In this document: positions 36,186 to 44,155 of the stretch, one piece after another
Numbering within the stretch: the stretch's first letter is position 1
How the letters are laid out: each line of letters opens with the position of its first letter
Source of the DNA: Actinomycetospora termitidis
GTDB lineage: Bacteria > Actinomycetota > Actinomycetes > Mycobacteriales > Pseudonocardiaceae
Assembly: GCF_030286555.1 (NCBI RefSeq)
Contig: NZ_JASVWF010000006.1
Coordinates: 124,001-188,000 of the forward strand
Length of the DNA stretch: 64,000 bases
Direction of reading: 5' to 3'
Program-made: the position numbers and the translations under genes
The notes under the pieces: model-generated
Database searches by the model: none
What the model was told of the DNA's origin: nothing
The model's input: only the letters and a program-made list of their open reading frames with translations

Positions 36186-36299
36186 TCAGCCACCGGTCCG
36201 GCGGCTGCGAGTGGTGCGGCGGCCGAGCCGGCGGAGCTCGGTGGAGCGGGTGGGCTCGGCGGTCTCGCCGGTGATGATGGCGGTGGAGTGCTGGTTCGT
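36186..36299 (-). pseudogene. unit 2 long mini-protein, start codon lost
   Basis: The 37-codon frame is intact to its stop (NQHSTAIITGETAEPTRST, then ELRRLGRRTTRSRRTGG), but the first codon is ACG where unit 1 has GTG, with the same GGGAGCACCG ahead of it. The hairpin and the leader segment present in units 1 and 3 are also missing; only about 40 leader bases remain. It may be translated poorly or not at all. Confidence 0.55.
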
Positions 36300-36342
36300 C
36301 GGTGCTCCCTGGTTGGGTGGGCCGTCGTGCTGCTCAGGTCGT

Positions 36343-36390
36343 TCAGGGGGCACGGCGGCCGCGGGCGCGGCGCTGGACGGTCATCAGCAT
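36343..36390 (-). CDS. unit 2 second mini-peptide, 15 residues
   Basis: Encodes MLMTVQRRARGRRAP, with GAGGTGA six bases before the ATG at 36390. Relative to unit 1 it has Met-Thr for Thr-Arg at positions 3-4 and Ala for Thr twice. Confidence 0.6.
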   Translation of the reverse strand: MLMTVQRRARGRRAP

Positions 36391-36437
36391 GGTCGTTCAC
36401 CTCGTTCCAGATCGGGGTGTCGGATGAGAGTGGTGAT

Positions 36438-36485
36438 TCAGGGGGAGCGGCGGCCGCGGGTGCGGCGCGGGAATCGAGTGAGCAT
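36438..36485 (-). CDS. unit 2 first mini-peptide, 15 residues
   Basis: Encodes MLTRFPRRTRGRRSP, with GGAGGTGA before the ATG at 36485. It differs from the first frame of unit 3 by one residue (Ser for Leu at position 14) and by synonymous changes at Leu-2 and Thr-3. Confidence 0.6.
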   Translation of the reverse strand: MLTRFPRRTRGRRSP

Positions 36486-36537
36486 CGTCGTCACCTCCAT
36501 CGCAGTTCTCTGACGGGAAGGATCTCGAGCGAACGTC

Positions 36538-36651
36538 TCAGCCGGAGTTCCGCCGGCCGCGGGTGGTGCGACGGTTGAGCCGGCGGAGCCCGGTGGAGCG
36601 GGTCGGCTCGGCGGCGTCGCCGGTGATGATGGTGGTGGAGTGCTGGTTCAC
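36538..36651 (-). CDS. unit 1 long mini-protein, 37 residues
   Basis: GTG start with AGGGAG five bases upstream. The product begins VNQHSTTIITGDAAEPTRST and ends GLRRLNRRTTRGRRNSG. It is acidic-to-neutral in the first half and strongly basic in the second half, with no membrane segment or cysteine. It has the same length as its two relatives and differs from the unit 3 copy at 12 or so positions. Function unknown; a nucleic-acid-binding, antimicrobial or precursor peptide are all possible. Confidence 0.6.
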   Translation of the reverse strand: MNQHSTTIITGDAAEPTRSTGLRRLNRRTTRGRRNSG

Positions 36652-36784
36652 CGGTGCTCCCTGGTCCGGCGGGCCGTCGTGCTGACAGGGAGAAGTCTGC
36701 TGGCAGTCCGAGGCGCAGCCCATGCCCCTGGCGGTGAGGGTCTACGGCGGTCCCGGTCAGGCTTTCCTGACCGGAAGGTAAGGC
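36652..36784 (-). promoter_or_regulatory. leader region of unit 1, with hairpin and upstream ATG
   Basis: The leader shares blocks with that of unit 3 (35748-35882): GCCTTACCT at the far end, GACCCTCACC, GGGCATGGG, CAGCAGACTTCT and TGTCAGCA. Within it CCGGTCAGG and CCTGACCGG (36753-36774) form a perfect 9-bp hairpin with a 4-base loop. An ATG at 36723 is in frame with the 37-residue frame and would add 24 residues starting MGCASDCQQTSPCQ; it has no well-spaced ribosome site. Confidence 0.5.
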
Positions 36785-36810
36785 CGGCGGACCAGGGGGC
36801 GGAACGCCGA

Positions 36811-36853
36811 GAGCCCCGCTCCGGACCACGTGGCGTGGCCCGGAGCGGGGCTC
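36811..36853 (-). terminator. strong hairpin between mini-peptide and 37-residue frame of unit 1
   Basis: GAGCCCCGCTCCGG (36811-36824) and its exact complement (36840-36853) form a 14-bp stem that can extend inward by ACCACG/CGTGGC with a 3-base loop. No T-run follows on the minus strand. It may terminate or attenuate transcription, or protect RNA ends, between the first two frames and the third. Confidence 0.6.
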
Positions 36854-36870
36854 CCGGTGGCATCGTTGGT

Positions 36871-36918
36871 TCAGGGGGTACGGCGACCGCGGGTGCGGCG
36901 CTGGACGCGAGTCAGCAT
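36871..36918 (-). CDS. unit 1 second mini-peptide, 15 residues
   Basis: Encodes MLTRVQRRTRGRRTP, with GAGGTGA six bases before the ATG. It is closest to the second frame of unit 2 (MLMTVQRRARGRRAP), including the leader GAACGAGGTGAACGACC. A strong hairpin follows it at 36811-36853. Confidence 0.6.
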   Translation of the reverse strand: MLTRVQRRTRGRRTP

Positions 36919-36965
36919 GGTCGTTCACCTCGTTCCCGATGATGGTTCCGGCTCGGAGTGATGGA

Positions 36966-37013
36966 TCAGGGGAAGCGGCGGCCGCGGGTGCGTCGCGAAA
37001 TCGTCGTGAACAT
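36966..37013 (-). CDS. unit 1 first mini-peptide, 15 residues
   Basis: Encodes MFTTISRRTRGRRFP. ATG at 37013 with GGAGGTGA seven bases before it on the minus strand. The RRTRGRR core is shared with five other frames in the array. It begins 160 bases after the methyltransferase gene that is transcribed the same way, and may share its transcript or have a promoter in the gap. Confidence 0.6.
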   Translation of the reverse strand: MFTTISRRTRGRRFP

Positions 37014-37173
37014 CCTCGTCACCTCCGTCGAATTCCTCTGCGGTGTTGGTGACAACGATGACGCGAATGGGAATGGCGCACCATGGACGTGCGGGTGAGG
37101 AAGCCGTGCCCGCGGGGTGCGGGTCTTCTTACCCTGCGGACAGGGACTCGGCGGTGAGGAGGCGGGCCGTCTT

Positions 37174-37935
37174 TCAGGGCCGGGCGTTCTCCCGGCGTGC
37201 CACCAGTACTCGGTTCCACAGGGTCCGGTAGACGCCGAGCAACACCGGCGCCGCACGGACGGCGCGATGGACAGCCCGCCCTCGCGAGGACTCCGTGTGC
37301 GTCAGGAACAGGTCCTCGCGGAACTCGACCGTCGCGAAGCGACGCTCGAACAACCGGCGGACGGTCGCGGTCGTCGGGTAGTTCGTCTGCTCGCGCAGCC
37401 ACGTGTAGTTGAACCTGGCGACGTCGCGGTAGTGCTCGCCCCGCTGATACTGGTTGCGCACCCCGAGGCGGGCCCACAGCAGCAGCCACGGATAGCTGCG
37501 GTGCACCGTCGCCAGCGGCACGAAGAGGTGGCCCTCCACCGGCATCCACCGCCCGGGGAAGATGTGCATCGACATGCCGCCAGGCTTCTGCACCCGGTGG
37601 CTCTCGCGCACGAGGTCCTCGTAGTCCATGACGTGCTCGAGGACCTCGCTGGAGAGGATCAGGTCGAATTCCCCGTCCTCGAACGGCAGCCGGTAGGGCG
37701 TGAGATCGATCTGCCGGACCAGGCCCTCGTCGAACCGGTCGCGGGCCGCCACGCTGTCGCGGAGCACGGTCTCCGCCCCGACGGCGTCGTAGCCGGCGTC
37801 GCGGAGCGCGCTCACCGTGGCGCCCTCGCCACACCCGAGGTCGAGGATGCGGGCGCCGGGCCGGAGGTCGAAGCCCGCTGCCTGGACGATCCGGAGCTGA
37901 TGCCGGACACGGTAGGGGAGCCCGGAGGGGGTCAT
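37174..37935 (-). CDS. SAM-dependent methyltransferase
   Basis: 253 residues, class I Rossmann-fold enzyme: ILDLGCGEGATVSAL is motif I, followed by FDLILSSEVLEHVMDY and PGGMSMHIFPG. It likely methylates a sugar or lipid-linked intermediate of the nearby polysaccharide locus. ATG at 37935. It is divergent from the second methyltransferase at 38034 with about 98 bases between, and lies upstream of the mini-frame array in the same direction, so it could in principle be the enzyme acting on those peptides; this is only a positional hint. Confidence 0.82.
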   Translation of the reverse strand: MTPSGLPYRVRHQLRIVQAAGFDLRPGARILDLGCGEGATVSALRDAGYDAVGAETVLRDSVAARDRFDEGLVRQIDLTPYRLPFEDGEFDLILSSEVLEHVMDYEDLVRESHRVQKPGGMSMHIFPGRWMPVEGHLFVPLATVHRSYPWLLLWARLGVRNQYQRGEHYRDVARFNYTWLREQTNYPTTATVRRLFERRFATVEFREDLFLTHTESSRGRAVHRAVRAAPVLLGVYRTLWNRVLVARRENARP

Positions 37936-38033
37936 GCTGGCCTCTCGCCGGGCCGTGGGCCGTCGTTACGGCACGGGCAGGTGCCCGAGGCCGTGCTTCC
38001 CGGGGTTCGGGGCCGGGCTGGGATGCTGCACGG

Positions 38034-38993
38034 GTGAACGTCGCGTCGACCGTCCGGCGTGGGATCGAGCGATGGACGGCGCCCACGGTCCCGGCGCACC
38101 TCGCCCGGAACTGGCGTGCACCGGACACCGAGGGTCTCGTGGTCCTGGAGAGTGCCTTCGAGGCCACGGGGTACCGCACCGACGGGACGGAGACGGGCGC
38201 AGCCGACCACGTGTCCGGGCGGCTGGAGCTGGCCCGGAGGGACATCGTGCCGTGGCTCGACGACGCCGTGCGGCTGTCGGGTGCCACCGTGCTGGAGATC
38301 GGGTGCGGCACGGGGAGTACGACCGTCGCCCTCGCCGAGCAGGGAGCGGCCGTGGTCGGGCTGGACCTGCTCCCGGAACGTGTCGAGATCGCGAGGGCGC
38401 GATGCGCGGCTCACGGGGTCCGCGCGCAGGTCGACGTCGCGAACGCGGCGGATCTGCCCGGTCGGTACGCCGGCCGTGAGATCGACCTCGTCGTCCTGTC
38501 GGCGGTCCTCGAGCACATGACGCTCGACGAACGCCTCGCCGCGATGGCGGCCAGTTGGCGCATGCTGCGTCCGGGCGCCCACTGGTGCGTCCTGGACACC
38601 CCGAATCGGCTGTGGGTGCACGACAGGCACACCGCGCACCTCCCGTTCTTCCACTGGCTGCCCGACGAGCTCGCGGTCCGGTACGCGGATCGCAGCCGAC
38701 GCCCGGAGGTGGCCGCCCTCGCCGCGACGCCCGTTCCGGATGCCGTCGCGGATCTCGCCCGGCAGGGCCGCGGGGTCAGCTACCACGAGTTCGAGCTGGC
38801 GATGGCGCCGCTCGACGAGCTCGAGGTGGTGTCCACGCTCCCCACGTACCGGGACCGTCGCAGTGCCGCTCGCCGCCTGCTGCGGACGCTGGCCCCGGAG
38901 CGCCGCGTGGAGCGGCTGCTGCGCTCCGCGGGACCGCCTGCTCCTGGGGCCTTCTTCCAGGAGAGCCTGAATCTGGTGCTGCGCCGCTCGTGA
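38034..38993 (+). CDS. SAM-dependent methyltransferase
   Basis: 319 residues with motif I VLEIGCGTGSTTVALAE, then GLDLLPERVEIA, DLVVLSAVLEHM and LRPGAHWCVLDTPNRLW. GTG start at 38034 in the short divergent gap with the other methyltransferase. It probably acts in sugar modification for the second polysaccharide locus; the acceptor is unknown. It converges on the glycosyltransferase operon ending at 39004 with a gap of ten bases. Confidence 0.82.
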   Translation: MNVASTVRRGIERWTAPTVPAHLARNWRAPDTEGLVVLESAFEATGYRTDGTETGAADHVSGRLELARRDIVPWLDDAVRLSGATVLEIGCGTGSTTVALAEQGAAVVGLDLLPERVEIARARCAAHGVRAQVDVANAADLPGRYAGREIDLVVLSAVLEHMTLDERLAAMAASWRMLRPGAHWCVLDTPNRLWVHDRHTAHLPFFHWLPDELAVRYADRSRRPEVAALAATPVPDAVADLARQGRGVSYHEFELAMAPLDELEVVSTLPTYRDRRSAARRLLRTLAPERRVERLLRSAGPPAPGAFFQESLNLVLRRS

Positions 38994-39003
38994 GCCGCGA
39001 GCC

Positions 39004-41232
39004 TCAGCGCACCAGCCCCTCGACGAGCCGCGTGTAGCGCTCCGCCATCGCCGTGTCGGTGAACTCGGCCTCGGCGCGGTCGCGGCTGCGCGCGCCGAGC
39101 GCGGTCCGTGCCGCAGGGTCACGCAGGAGCCCACCGAGCCGGTCGGCGAGCGCGGCCTCGTCGCCGACCGCGACGAGGTGGCCGTTGACGCCGTCGGTCA
39201 CGAGGTCGGCGACCGCGCCGCAGTTCGTGGCCACGACCGGGAGACCGGCGTGCATGGCTTCGACGACGGCGAGGGGGAACGCCTCGGTGCGCGACGAGAG
39301 CGCGAAGACGTCGAACGCGGGCAGGAGCCGGACGACGTCGGTCCGGCCGCCGGTCAGCAGTACGCGGTCGTCGACGCCGAGGTGAGCGGCGAGTAGCCGC
39401 AGTGCACCCTCCCGTGGCCCCGCTCCGACGACGACCAGACGTGCCCGGGGATGGTCCACGGCGAGCTTCGCGAACGCCCGCAACAACGTGTCGTGGTCCT
39501 TCTCCGGGACGAGTCGGCCCACCGTGGCGATGACGACGTCGTCCATGCCGAGGCCGAGCTCCTCGCGCACGGCGTCGGGCGAGTGCCGTCCGGGAGGCGG
39601 CGGGACCGTCACACCGTTCGGGATGACGTGCACGGGCGCCGACCGCCACGGTCGGGAGCCGACGCCCTCGGCGGCCCCGAGGTACCGCTCGTGACCCTGC
39701 GAGAGGACGACGAGGGCCCGCGTCGACGCGAGGGTCTCGACGACGTGCCGGGGCAGGCACCGGCCTCCCGGGGGATTCGGACCCATCGTGTGCACCGTGA
39801 CCACGTCCGGCGTCCCGGTGATCCGCGCGGCGGCCCGGGTGAGGGCCATCGCCCCACGGTGATGGTTGGCGACCAGCGCCACGTCGGCGTCCTGGTACAG
39901 ACGCCGGACCAGCGCTGCGGCTGTCCGTGGGTCGCGGGACGGGCGGCCGAGCACCTCCACCGGGCAGCCCGCGGCGCGGAAGTCGGCAGCCAGCTCACCG
40001 CCGCGGCGCAGGCAGATCATCCGCACGGCGACCCGTGCCGGGTCGAGGGCCCGGACGAGGGCGAGCAGGACCGTCTCGGCACCCCCGCGATCGACCTCGT
40101 CGAGCACGAGGGTCAGCCGGACCGGGGGACGGGCGAGCCGCGTCAAGGCGTTCTCCGCGCGCCTCGTCGAGACCTCGAGGTCGACGTGTCGGGCGACGTG
40201 GCGCTGTCCGGCGCGCCCGAGCTCCCGTCTCCGGACGGGATCGTCCAGCACCGTGAGCAGGGCATCGGCGAGAGCCCCGACGTCACCTGCGGGCACGAGC
40301 AGCCCCGTCGAGCCGTGGTCGACCATCTCGGGGACCCCACCGACCGCCGTCGCGACCACGGGGAGGCCGGACGACATCGCCTCGAGCAGGGCCTGCGGGG
40401 CGCACTCCTCGCGTGAGGACAGCAGCCCGACGTCGGCCGCCCCGAGCAGGTCTGCGATGTCGCTCCTGGTCCCCGTGAGGACGACGTCCTCCGAGACCCC
40501 GAGCTCGACGGCGAGCCGCTCGAGATCCTCGCGCAGGGGCCCGTCACCGACGAGGAGCAGTCGGGCCCGGGCGCGCGCCGCCCGGACGCGCGCGAAGGCC
40601 CGCAGAGCGGTCGCATGGTCCTTCTGGTGGGTCAGCCGGGCGACGAGAACCACGACCTCGGTGTCCGGTGCGAATCCGAGGCAGCCCCGGACCGTCATCG
40701 ACGGCGTCGTCGCCGGTGCTGATGCGACACCGGGCGGCACGATGCACACCTGGTCGTCGCGCCACCCGAGTCGCGCGAAGTAGGGCCGCTGGGCCTCGAC
40801 GAGGCCGAGGACGCCCGCGCTGTGCCGGTTGGCGAGGCGGTCGAACAGCCGGCGGGCCAGGGCCCGGGGCACGTGGTCGCGGGAGTCGTGCACCCAGGTG
40901 CTCGCGGGGATGCCGAGCAGCAGGGCCACCGTCCGGGCCAGGACGTCGGCGCTGTACCCCCGCGTCACCACGAGCCCCGGCCTTTCCCGCCGCAGGAGAC
41001 GAAGGAGGTCCAGCGCGGCGAGGAGTGCGGCACGCTTGCGACGCTGCAGGGCCCGGGCCGGGACCCCTGCGGCCGCGAGCTGGGGGAAGAGGGCGCCCGC
41101 CTCGCCGACGCACACCACCGACGGGCTGACACGGGCACGGTCCAGAGTGCTGACCAGGGACACGAGGTGCCGTTCCGCTCCTCCGACCGCGAGGTCGGGC
41201 ACGACGAACAGCACGGGCAACGGGCGGGTCAC
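39004..41232 (-). CDS. double glycosyltransferase: two GT4 enzymes in one chain
   Basis: 742 residues. Two complete GT-B family 4 modules are joined head to tail. The first starts VLFVVPDLAVGGAERHLVSL and has VVVLVARLTHQKDHATAL and SSREECAPQALLEAMSSGLP; the second starts LTLVLDEVDRGGAETVLLAL and has TVGRLVPEKDHDTLLRAF and SSRTEAFPLAVVEAMHAGLP. Both keep the E(x7)E-type donor site, so both may be active and add two sugars in a row. The GTG start at 41232 overlaps the polymerase stop; open frame further upstream is shadow. Confidence 0.88.
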   Translation of the reverse strand: MTRPLPVLFVVPDLAVGGAERHLVSLVSTLDRARVSPSVVCVGEAGALFPQLAAAGVPARALQRRKRAALLAALDLLRLLRRERPGLVVTRGYSADVLARTVALLLGIPASTWVHDSRDHVPRALARRLFDRLANRHSAGVLGLVEAQRPYFARLGWRDDQVCIVPPGVASAPATTPSMTVRGCLGFAPDTEVVVLVARLTHQKDHATALRAFARVRAARARARLLLVGDGPLREDLERLAVELGVSEDVVLTGTRSDIADLLGAADVGLLSSREECAPQALLEAMSSGLPVVATAVGGVPEMVDHGSTGLLVPAGDVGALADALLTVLDDPVRRRELGRAGQRHVARHVDLEVSTRRAENALTRLARPPVRLTLVLDEVDRGGAETVLLALVRALDPARVAVRMICLRRGGELAADFRAAGCPVEVLGRPSRDPRTAAALVRRLYQDADVALVANHHRGAMALTRAAARITGTPDVVTVHTMGPNPPGGRCLPRHVVETLASTRALVVLSQGHERYLGAAEGVGSRPWRSAPVHVIPNGVTVPPPPGRHSPDAVREELGLGMDDVVIATVGRLVPEKDHDTLLRAFAKLAVDHPRARLVVVGAGPREGALRLLAAHLGVDDRVLLTGGRTDVVRLLPAFDVFALSSRTEAFPLAVVEAMHAGLPVVATNCGAVADLVTDGVNGHLVAVGDEAALADRLGGLLRDPAARTALGARSRDRAEAEFTDTAMAERYTRLVEGLVR

Positions 41233-42707
41233 CGCGGCGCTCCGATCCGAATCCGTTCCAGGCGCGGGGCGATCGGCTCCGGGCGCGGCCGGCCGGGCCC
41301 GACGGCCAGCCCCGCGAGCAGGAACGCCAGCGTCCAGGCGAAGTCGAGGAAGCGGATGTCGACGGTGAAGCCGACGACGATGACCACGAGCACGGCGAGC
41401 AGCGCGGTGTCCGCCGTGGCGCGGGTCGGGCCGCGGCGGGCCGCGAGGACGCGGCGCAGGATCAGGACCAGGACCGCGATCCACAGGAGGAGCCCGAGCA
41501 CCCCGAGTTCCACGACGACGGCGAGCTCCGTCTCGTGGGAGGCGATCCCGAAGCCGCGGCGCCAGTCGACCGCGGTGGACCACTGCTCGTGGTAGAGCGT
41601 GTTGACCTGCGGGAAGCGACCGATTCCCCAGCCGAGGAGGGGTTCGGAGCCGACCGCCCGCACGGCTGTGGCGATGATGTTCAGCCGGTCGTCGATCTCG
41701 CTGGTCGTCCCCACGCCACCGGCGGCCCGGTCCGTCCCGGTGAACGCGGCCCAGTTCGCGACGATGCCCGCGACGGCGACGGCCAGGATCACGGCGGCGC
41801 CACGCCGGTACGCGTGCGACACCAGCGGGGCGGCGAGCAGGGCGAGGCCGGTGACGAGCCAGACGGCCCGCGTGTGCGTCAGGTAGATGCCGTAGACCGC
41901 CCCCACGGCGACCACGTGCGCGATCCAGCGTTCCCGACGCGGACGGGACGCCTCCCCACCGAGCCGCAGGCACAGCAGGAGCCCGACGACGAACAGCACT
42001 CCGTTGGTCACCGGTTGGTCGAACACACCCACCGCTCGGTCCGGCCAGCTCGGGGACTCGACGACGGAGCGCGGCAGCACGAACGCGCTCAGGCCGTGGA
42101 ACTGCATCACGGCGATGAGCGCGGAGTACGCGGTCGCCGCGACGACCCACCAGGAGAACGCCGACACGACCCGCGGATCGCCACCGCCGGCCCGACCGAG
42201 CAGGTAGGCGGTGAAGGGGAAGGCGATGCCGGTCACGATCAGCACCGGGACCGACTGCGGCCCGCCCCGCGGGTTCAGCGCGGCCAGGGCGTGCGGGGAC
42301 AACCAGGACGCGACGTTGACGGCGAGGTAGAGCCCCATCGCGATCTCCGGCGCCCCGAGCCGGGGGAACGCCAGCCGGCCACGGAGGACCGCGACGAGCA
42401 GACCCGCGACCGCCACGAGCAGGAGGAGCCCGGGAAGCGGCACGTCCAGGGCCTGCTCGTGGATGGCACTCCGGAGGAAGGCCGTCGTCATGAGGAGCAG
42501 CAGCGCCGCGGCGGGCTCGACGAGGGCCAGGATCACGACGGCCCCACCCAGCCCGGCCAACAGCAGGACCGGGCCGGCCGTGTGCGGGGCGAGCACGCCG
42601 GCGACCGCGACCGCGACCGCCGCGCCCAGACCCACCGCCCGGTCCCGGAGCGGGAGCGCCGACCGCACCCGGTCGGCTCTCCGGAGCAGGAGCACGGTCG
42701 GGATCAT
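41229..42707 (-). CDS. O-antigen ligase/polymerase-like membrane protein
   Basis: 492 residues with a dozen or so hydrophobic helices and a large loop carrying the Wzy_C/O-antigen ligase pattern: RLNIIATAVRAVGSEPLLGW with GRFPQVN and SHETELAVVVELGVLGLLLW. It should polymerise or ligate the repeat units of the second locus. ATG at 42707 overlaps the Wzz gene stop by ATGA and its own stop overlaps the double glycosyltransferase start by GTGA. Confidence 0.86.
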   Translation of the reverse strand: MIPTVLLLRRADRVRSALPLRDRAVGLGAAVAVAVAGVLAPHTAGPVLLLAGLGGAVVILALVEPAAALLLLMTTAFLRSAIHEQALDVPLPGLLLLVAVAGLLVAVLRGRLAFPRLGAPEIAMGLYLAVNVASWLSPHALAALNPRGGPQSVPVLIVTGIAFPFTAYLLGRAGGGDPRVVSAFSWWVVAATAYSALIAVMQFHGLSAFVLPRSVVESPSWPDRAVGVFDQPVTNGVLFVVGLLLCLRLGGEASRPRRERWIAHVVAVGAVYGIYLTHTRAVWLVTGLALLAAPLVSHAYRRGAAVILAVAVAGIVANWAAFTGTDRAAGGVGTTSEIDDRLNIIATAVRAVGSEPLLGWGIGRFPQVNTLYHEQWSTAVDWRRGFGIASHETELAVVVELGVLGLLLWIAVLVLILRRVLAARRGPTRATADTALLAVLVVIVVGFTVDIRFLDFAWTLAFLLAGLAVGPGRPRPEPIAPRLERIRIGAPR

Positions 42708-44155
42708 CCCTCGATCCGGTGCGGAACTGCGGCAGGTCGCGGCACGGGGACCGCGGACCGCGTGGCCATCGGCTCGGGAGCGAGATGCCCGCCGTCGCGG
42801 TCGGCCGCGGCCGGTGTCCCCGGCGGCCGGACCACCAGGACCACACCGAGGATCTGTGCACCGGCGCGCTCCGCACGGGCGATGGCCAGGCGGGCGTCCG
42901 CGGCCCGCGTGACGCCCTGCTCGACGACGAGCAGCACTCGGTCCGCGGCGGCGCAGAGCACGGTGCCCGCTGCCGACGTGGCCGGCGACGGCACCTCGGC
43001 GACCACCAGGTCGGCGAGGGTCCGCGCGCGGCGCAGCAGCTCGGCGGCACCCTCCCGTGAGCACACCACCTCCAGGTCGTCCCTCGGGTTGCCGTGGGGG
43101 ACCGTCCACACTCCCTCGGCGGCGACGACGGTGTCTGCGAGGTCGACGGCCTCGTCGCGCTCGAGCACCTCTGCGACCCCGGGCGCGCCGATGGGGGCCC
43201 GAGCGCCGCGATCGGCCTGGATCAGGAGCACACCGCCACGTTGGCGGCTGCGCATCCGGGCCAGGGACGAGGCGACCAGCGCGGCGAGCCCGCTGCCCTC
43301 GTCGGCCGGTGCCACGGCGAGCGCGCCGGGGACGGGCAGGTCGGGCAGGGCGAGGACATCGGCCAACGAGCGGTGGCCGGCGGGGTCCGCCCCGTCACGC
43401 ACGACCGCGAGCACCTCGCGTCCGAGCCGGGACCGGGCCTCGAGGGGGGTGCTCAGGCGGGTCTCCACCAGGCCGAGGGCCAACGCCAGCGCGACCCCGC
43501 CGACGACGCCGCCCAGCAGCGCCAGGACGAGCGTCCGGGTGGAGCCGGTGGCGTTCTCCGTGACGCCGGCGTCGAGCTGGAGGTCCTTGAGCTGGTTCGT
43601 GGTGTTCGACTGCACCGTGGTCAGCTGCGCCTGGAGGGAGTTGATCTGGTCGGTCGCCGCGCGCCGGTCCGGGCTCGTCGGCGACAAGGACGCCAGCCGG
43701 CCCTGCGCGGCCTGCAACTGCGTCGTCAGCTCCGCGGCCGCCGCCACGCGGTCGGGGGTGAGGTTGTTCCGCACGTCGTCGCGGTAGGTCGAGGCGAGCC
43801 GGGTGGCGGCCGACGCCGCCAGCTCCGGGTCCGGGGCGACGGCCTCGACGTAGATGATCGGGCTGCCCGCGGCCAGACGCGCGCTGAAGGTGACGTCGGG
43901 CCCCAGCCCCAGCCGTTGTGCCAGGACCTGCTGCTGGGACGGCTGGTTGAACAGGTCGACGTACCCGCGCCCGAGCACGGCGTCCTGGTCCGGGGAACGG
44001 TTCTGCGACACGATCGCGAGGGCCGCGCGGCCGGTGAATCCCTCGGGTCGGACCAGCACCCCGACGAGGGCGGCGAGCGCGGCGACCACGGCGATGGCGG
44101 CGACGAGCACCCACCGCCGACGGACCCGTTCGAGGTGCACGGCCAGGTGGTTCAC
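42704..44155 (-). CDS. Wzz-like chain-length protein with degenerate kinase domain
   Basis: 483 residues. The Wzz part has two helices (WVLVAAIAVVAALAALVGVLV and LVLALLGGVVGGVALALALGL) around a loop with coiled-coil character (AELTTQLQAAQGRL, INSLQAQLTTVQ). The C-terminal part follows the BY-kinase fold, but the Walker A position reads APADEGSGLAALV with no GKT/S, the A' region is LLIQADRGAR and there is no tyrosine tail. It is probably a structural regulator without kinase activity. GTG 44155 overlaps the upstream stop (GTGA). Confidence 0.82.
   Translation of the reverse strand: MNHLAVHLERVRRRWVLVAAIAVVAALAALVGVLVRPEGFTGRAALAIVSQNRSPDQDAVLGRGYVDLFNQPSQQQVLAQRLGLGPDVTFSARLAAGSPIIYVEAVAPDPELAASAATRLASTYRDDVRNNLTPDRVAAAAELTTQLQAAQGRLASLSPTSPDRRAATDQINSLQAQLTTVQSNTTNQLKDLQLDAGVTENATGSTRTLVLALLGGVVGGVALALALGLVETRLSTPLEARSRLGREVLAVVRDGADPAGHRSLADVLALPDLPVPGALAVAPADEGSGLAALVASSLARMRSRQRGGVLLIQADRGARAPIGAPGVAEVLERDEAVDLADTVVAAEGVWTVPHGNPRDDLEVVCSREGAAELLRRARTLADLVVAEVPSPATSAAGTVLCAAADRVLLVVEQGVTRAADARLAIARAERAGAQILGVVLVVRPPGTPAAADRDGGHLAPEPMATRSAVPVPRPAAVPHRIEG

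Larger units (their letters stand above)
35634..37013 (-). repeat. three-unit array of nine tiny arginine-rich reading frames
   Basis: Reading the minus strand from 37013 downward, three units follow one another (36538-37013, 36186-36485, 35634-36151). Each holds two short frames of 15-16 codons ending in RRTRGRR plus two or three residues, then one frame of exactly 37 codons rich in Thr and Arg. Eight of the nine have a start codon with a Shine-Dalgarno sequence at proper distance, mostly GAGGTGA. Codons for conserved residues vary synonymously between copies (for example CGC, CGA, CGG and CGT for Arg), which argues for selection at peptide level. I know of no described family with this arrangement. 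Confidence 0.75.

Noticed and set aside
35634-37013. Recurrent GCGGCCGCGG-type words, as in a CRISPR or REP-like array
   Set aside because: Spacing is irregular, there are no unique spacers, and the words fall in a fixed codon phase inside frames with ribosome sites, so a coding explanation fits better.
39004-43050. A single 1348-residue glycosyltransferase
   Set aside because: The first 600 residues are low-complexity shadow of the polymerase and Wzz genes; the real start overlaps the polymerase stop at 41232.
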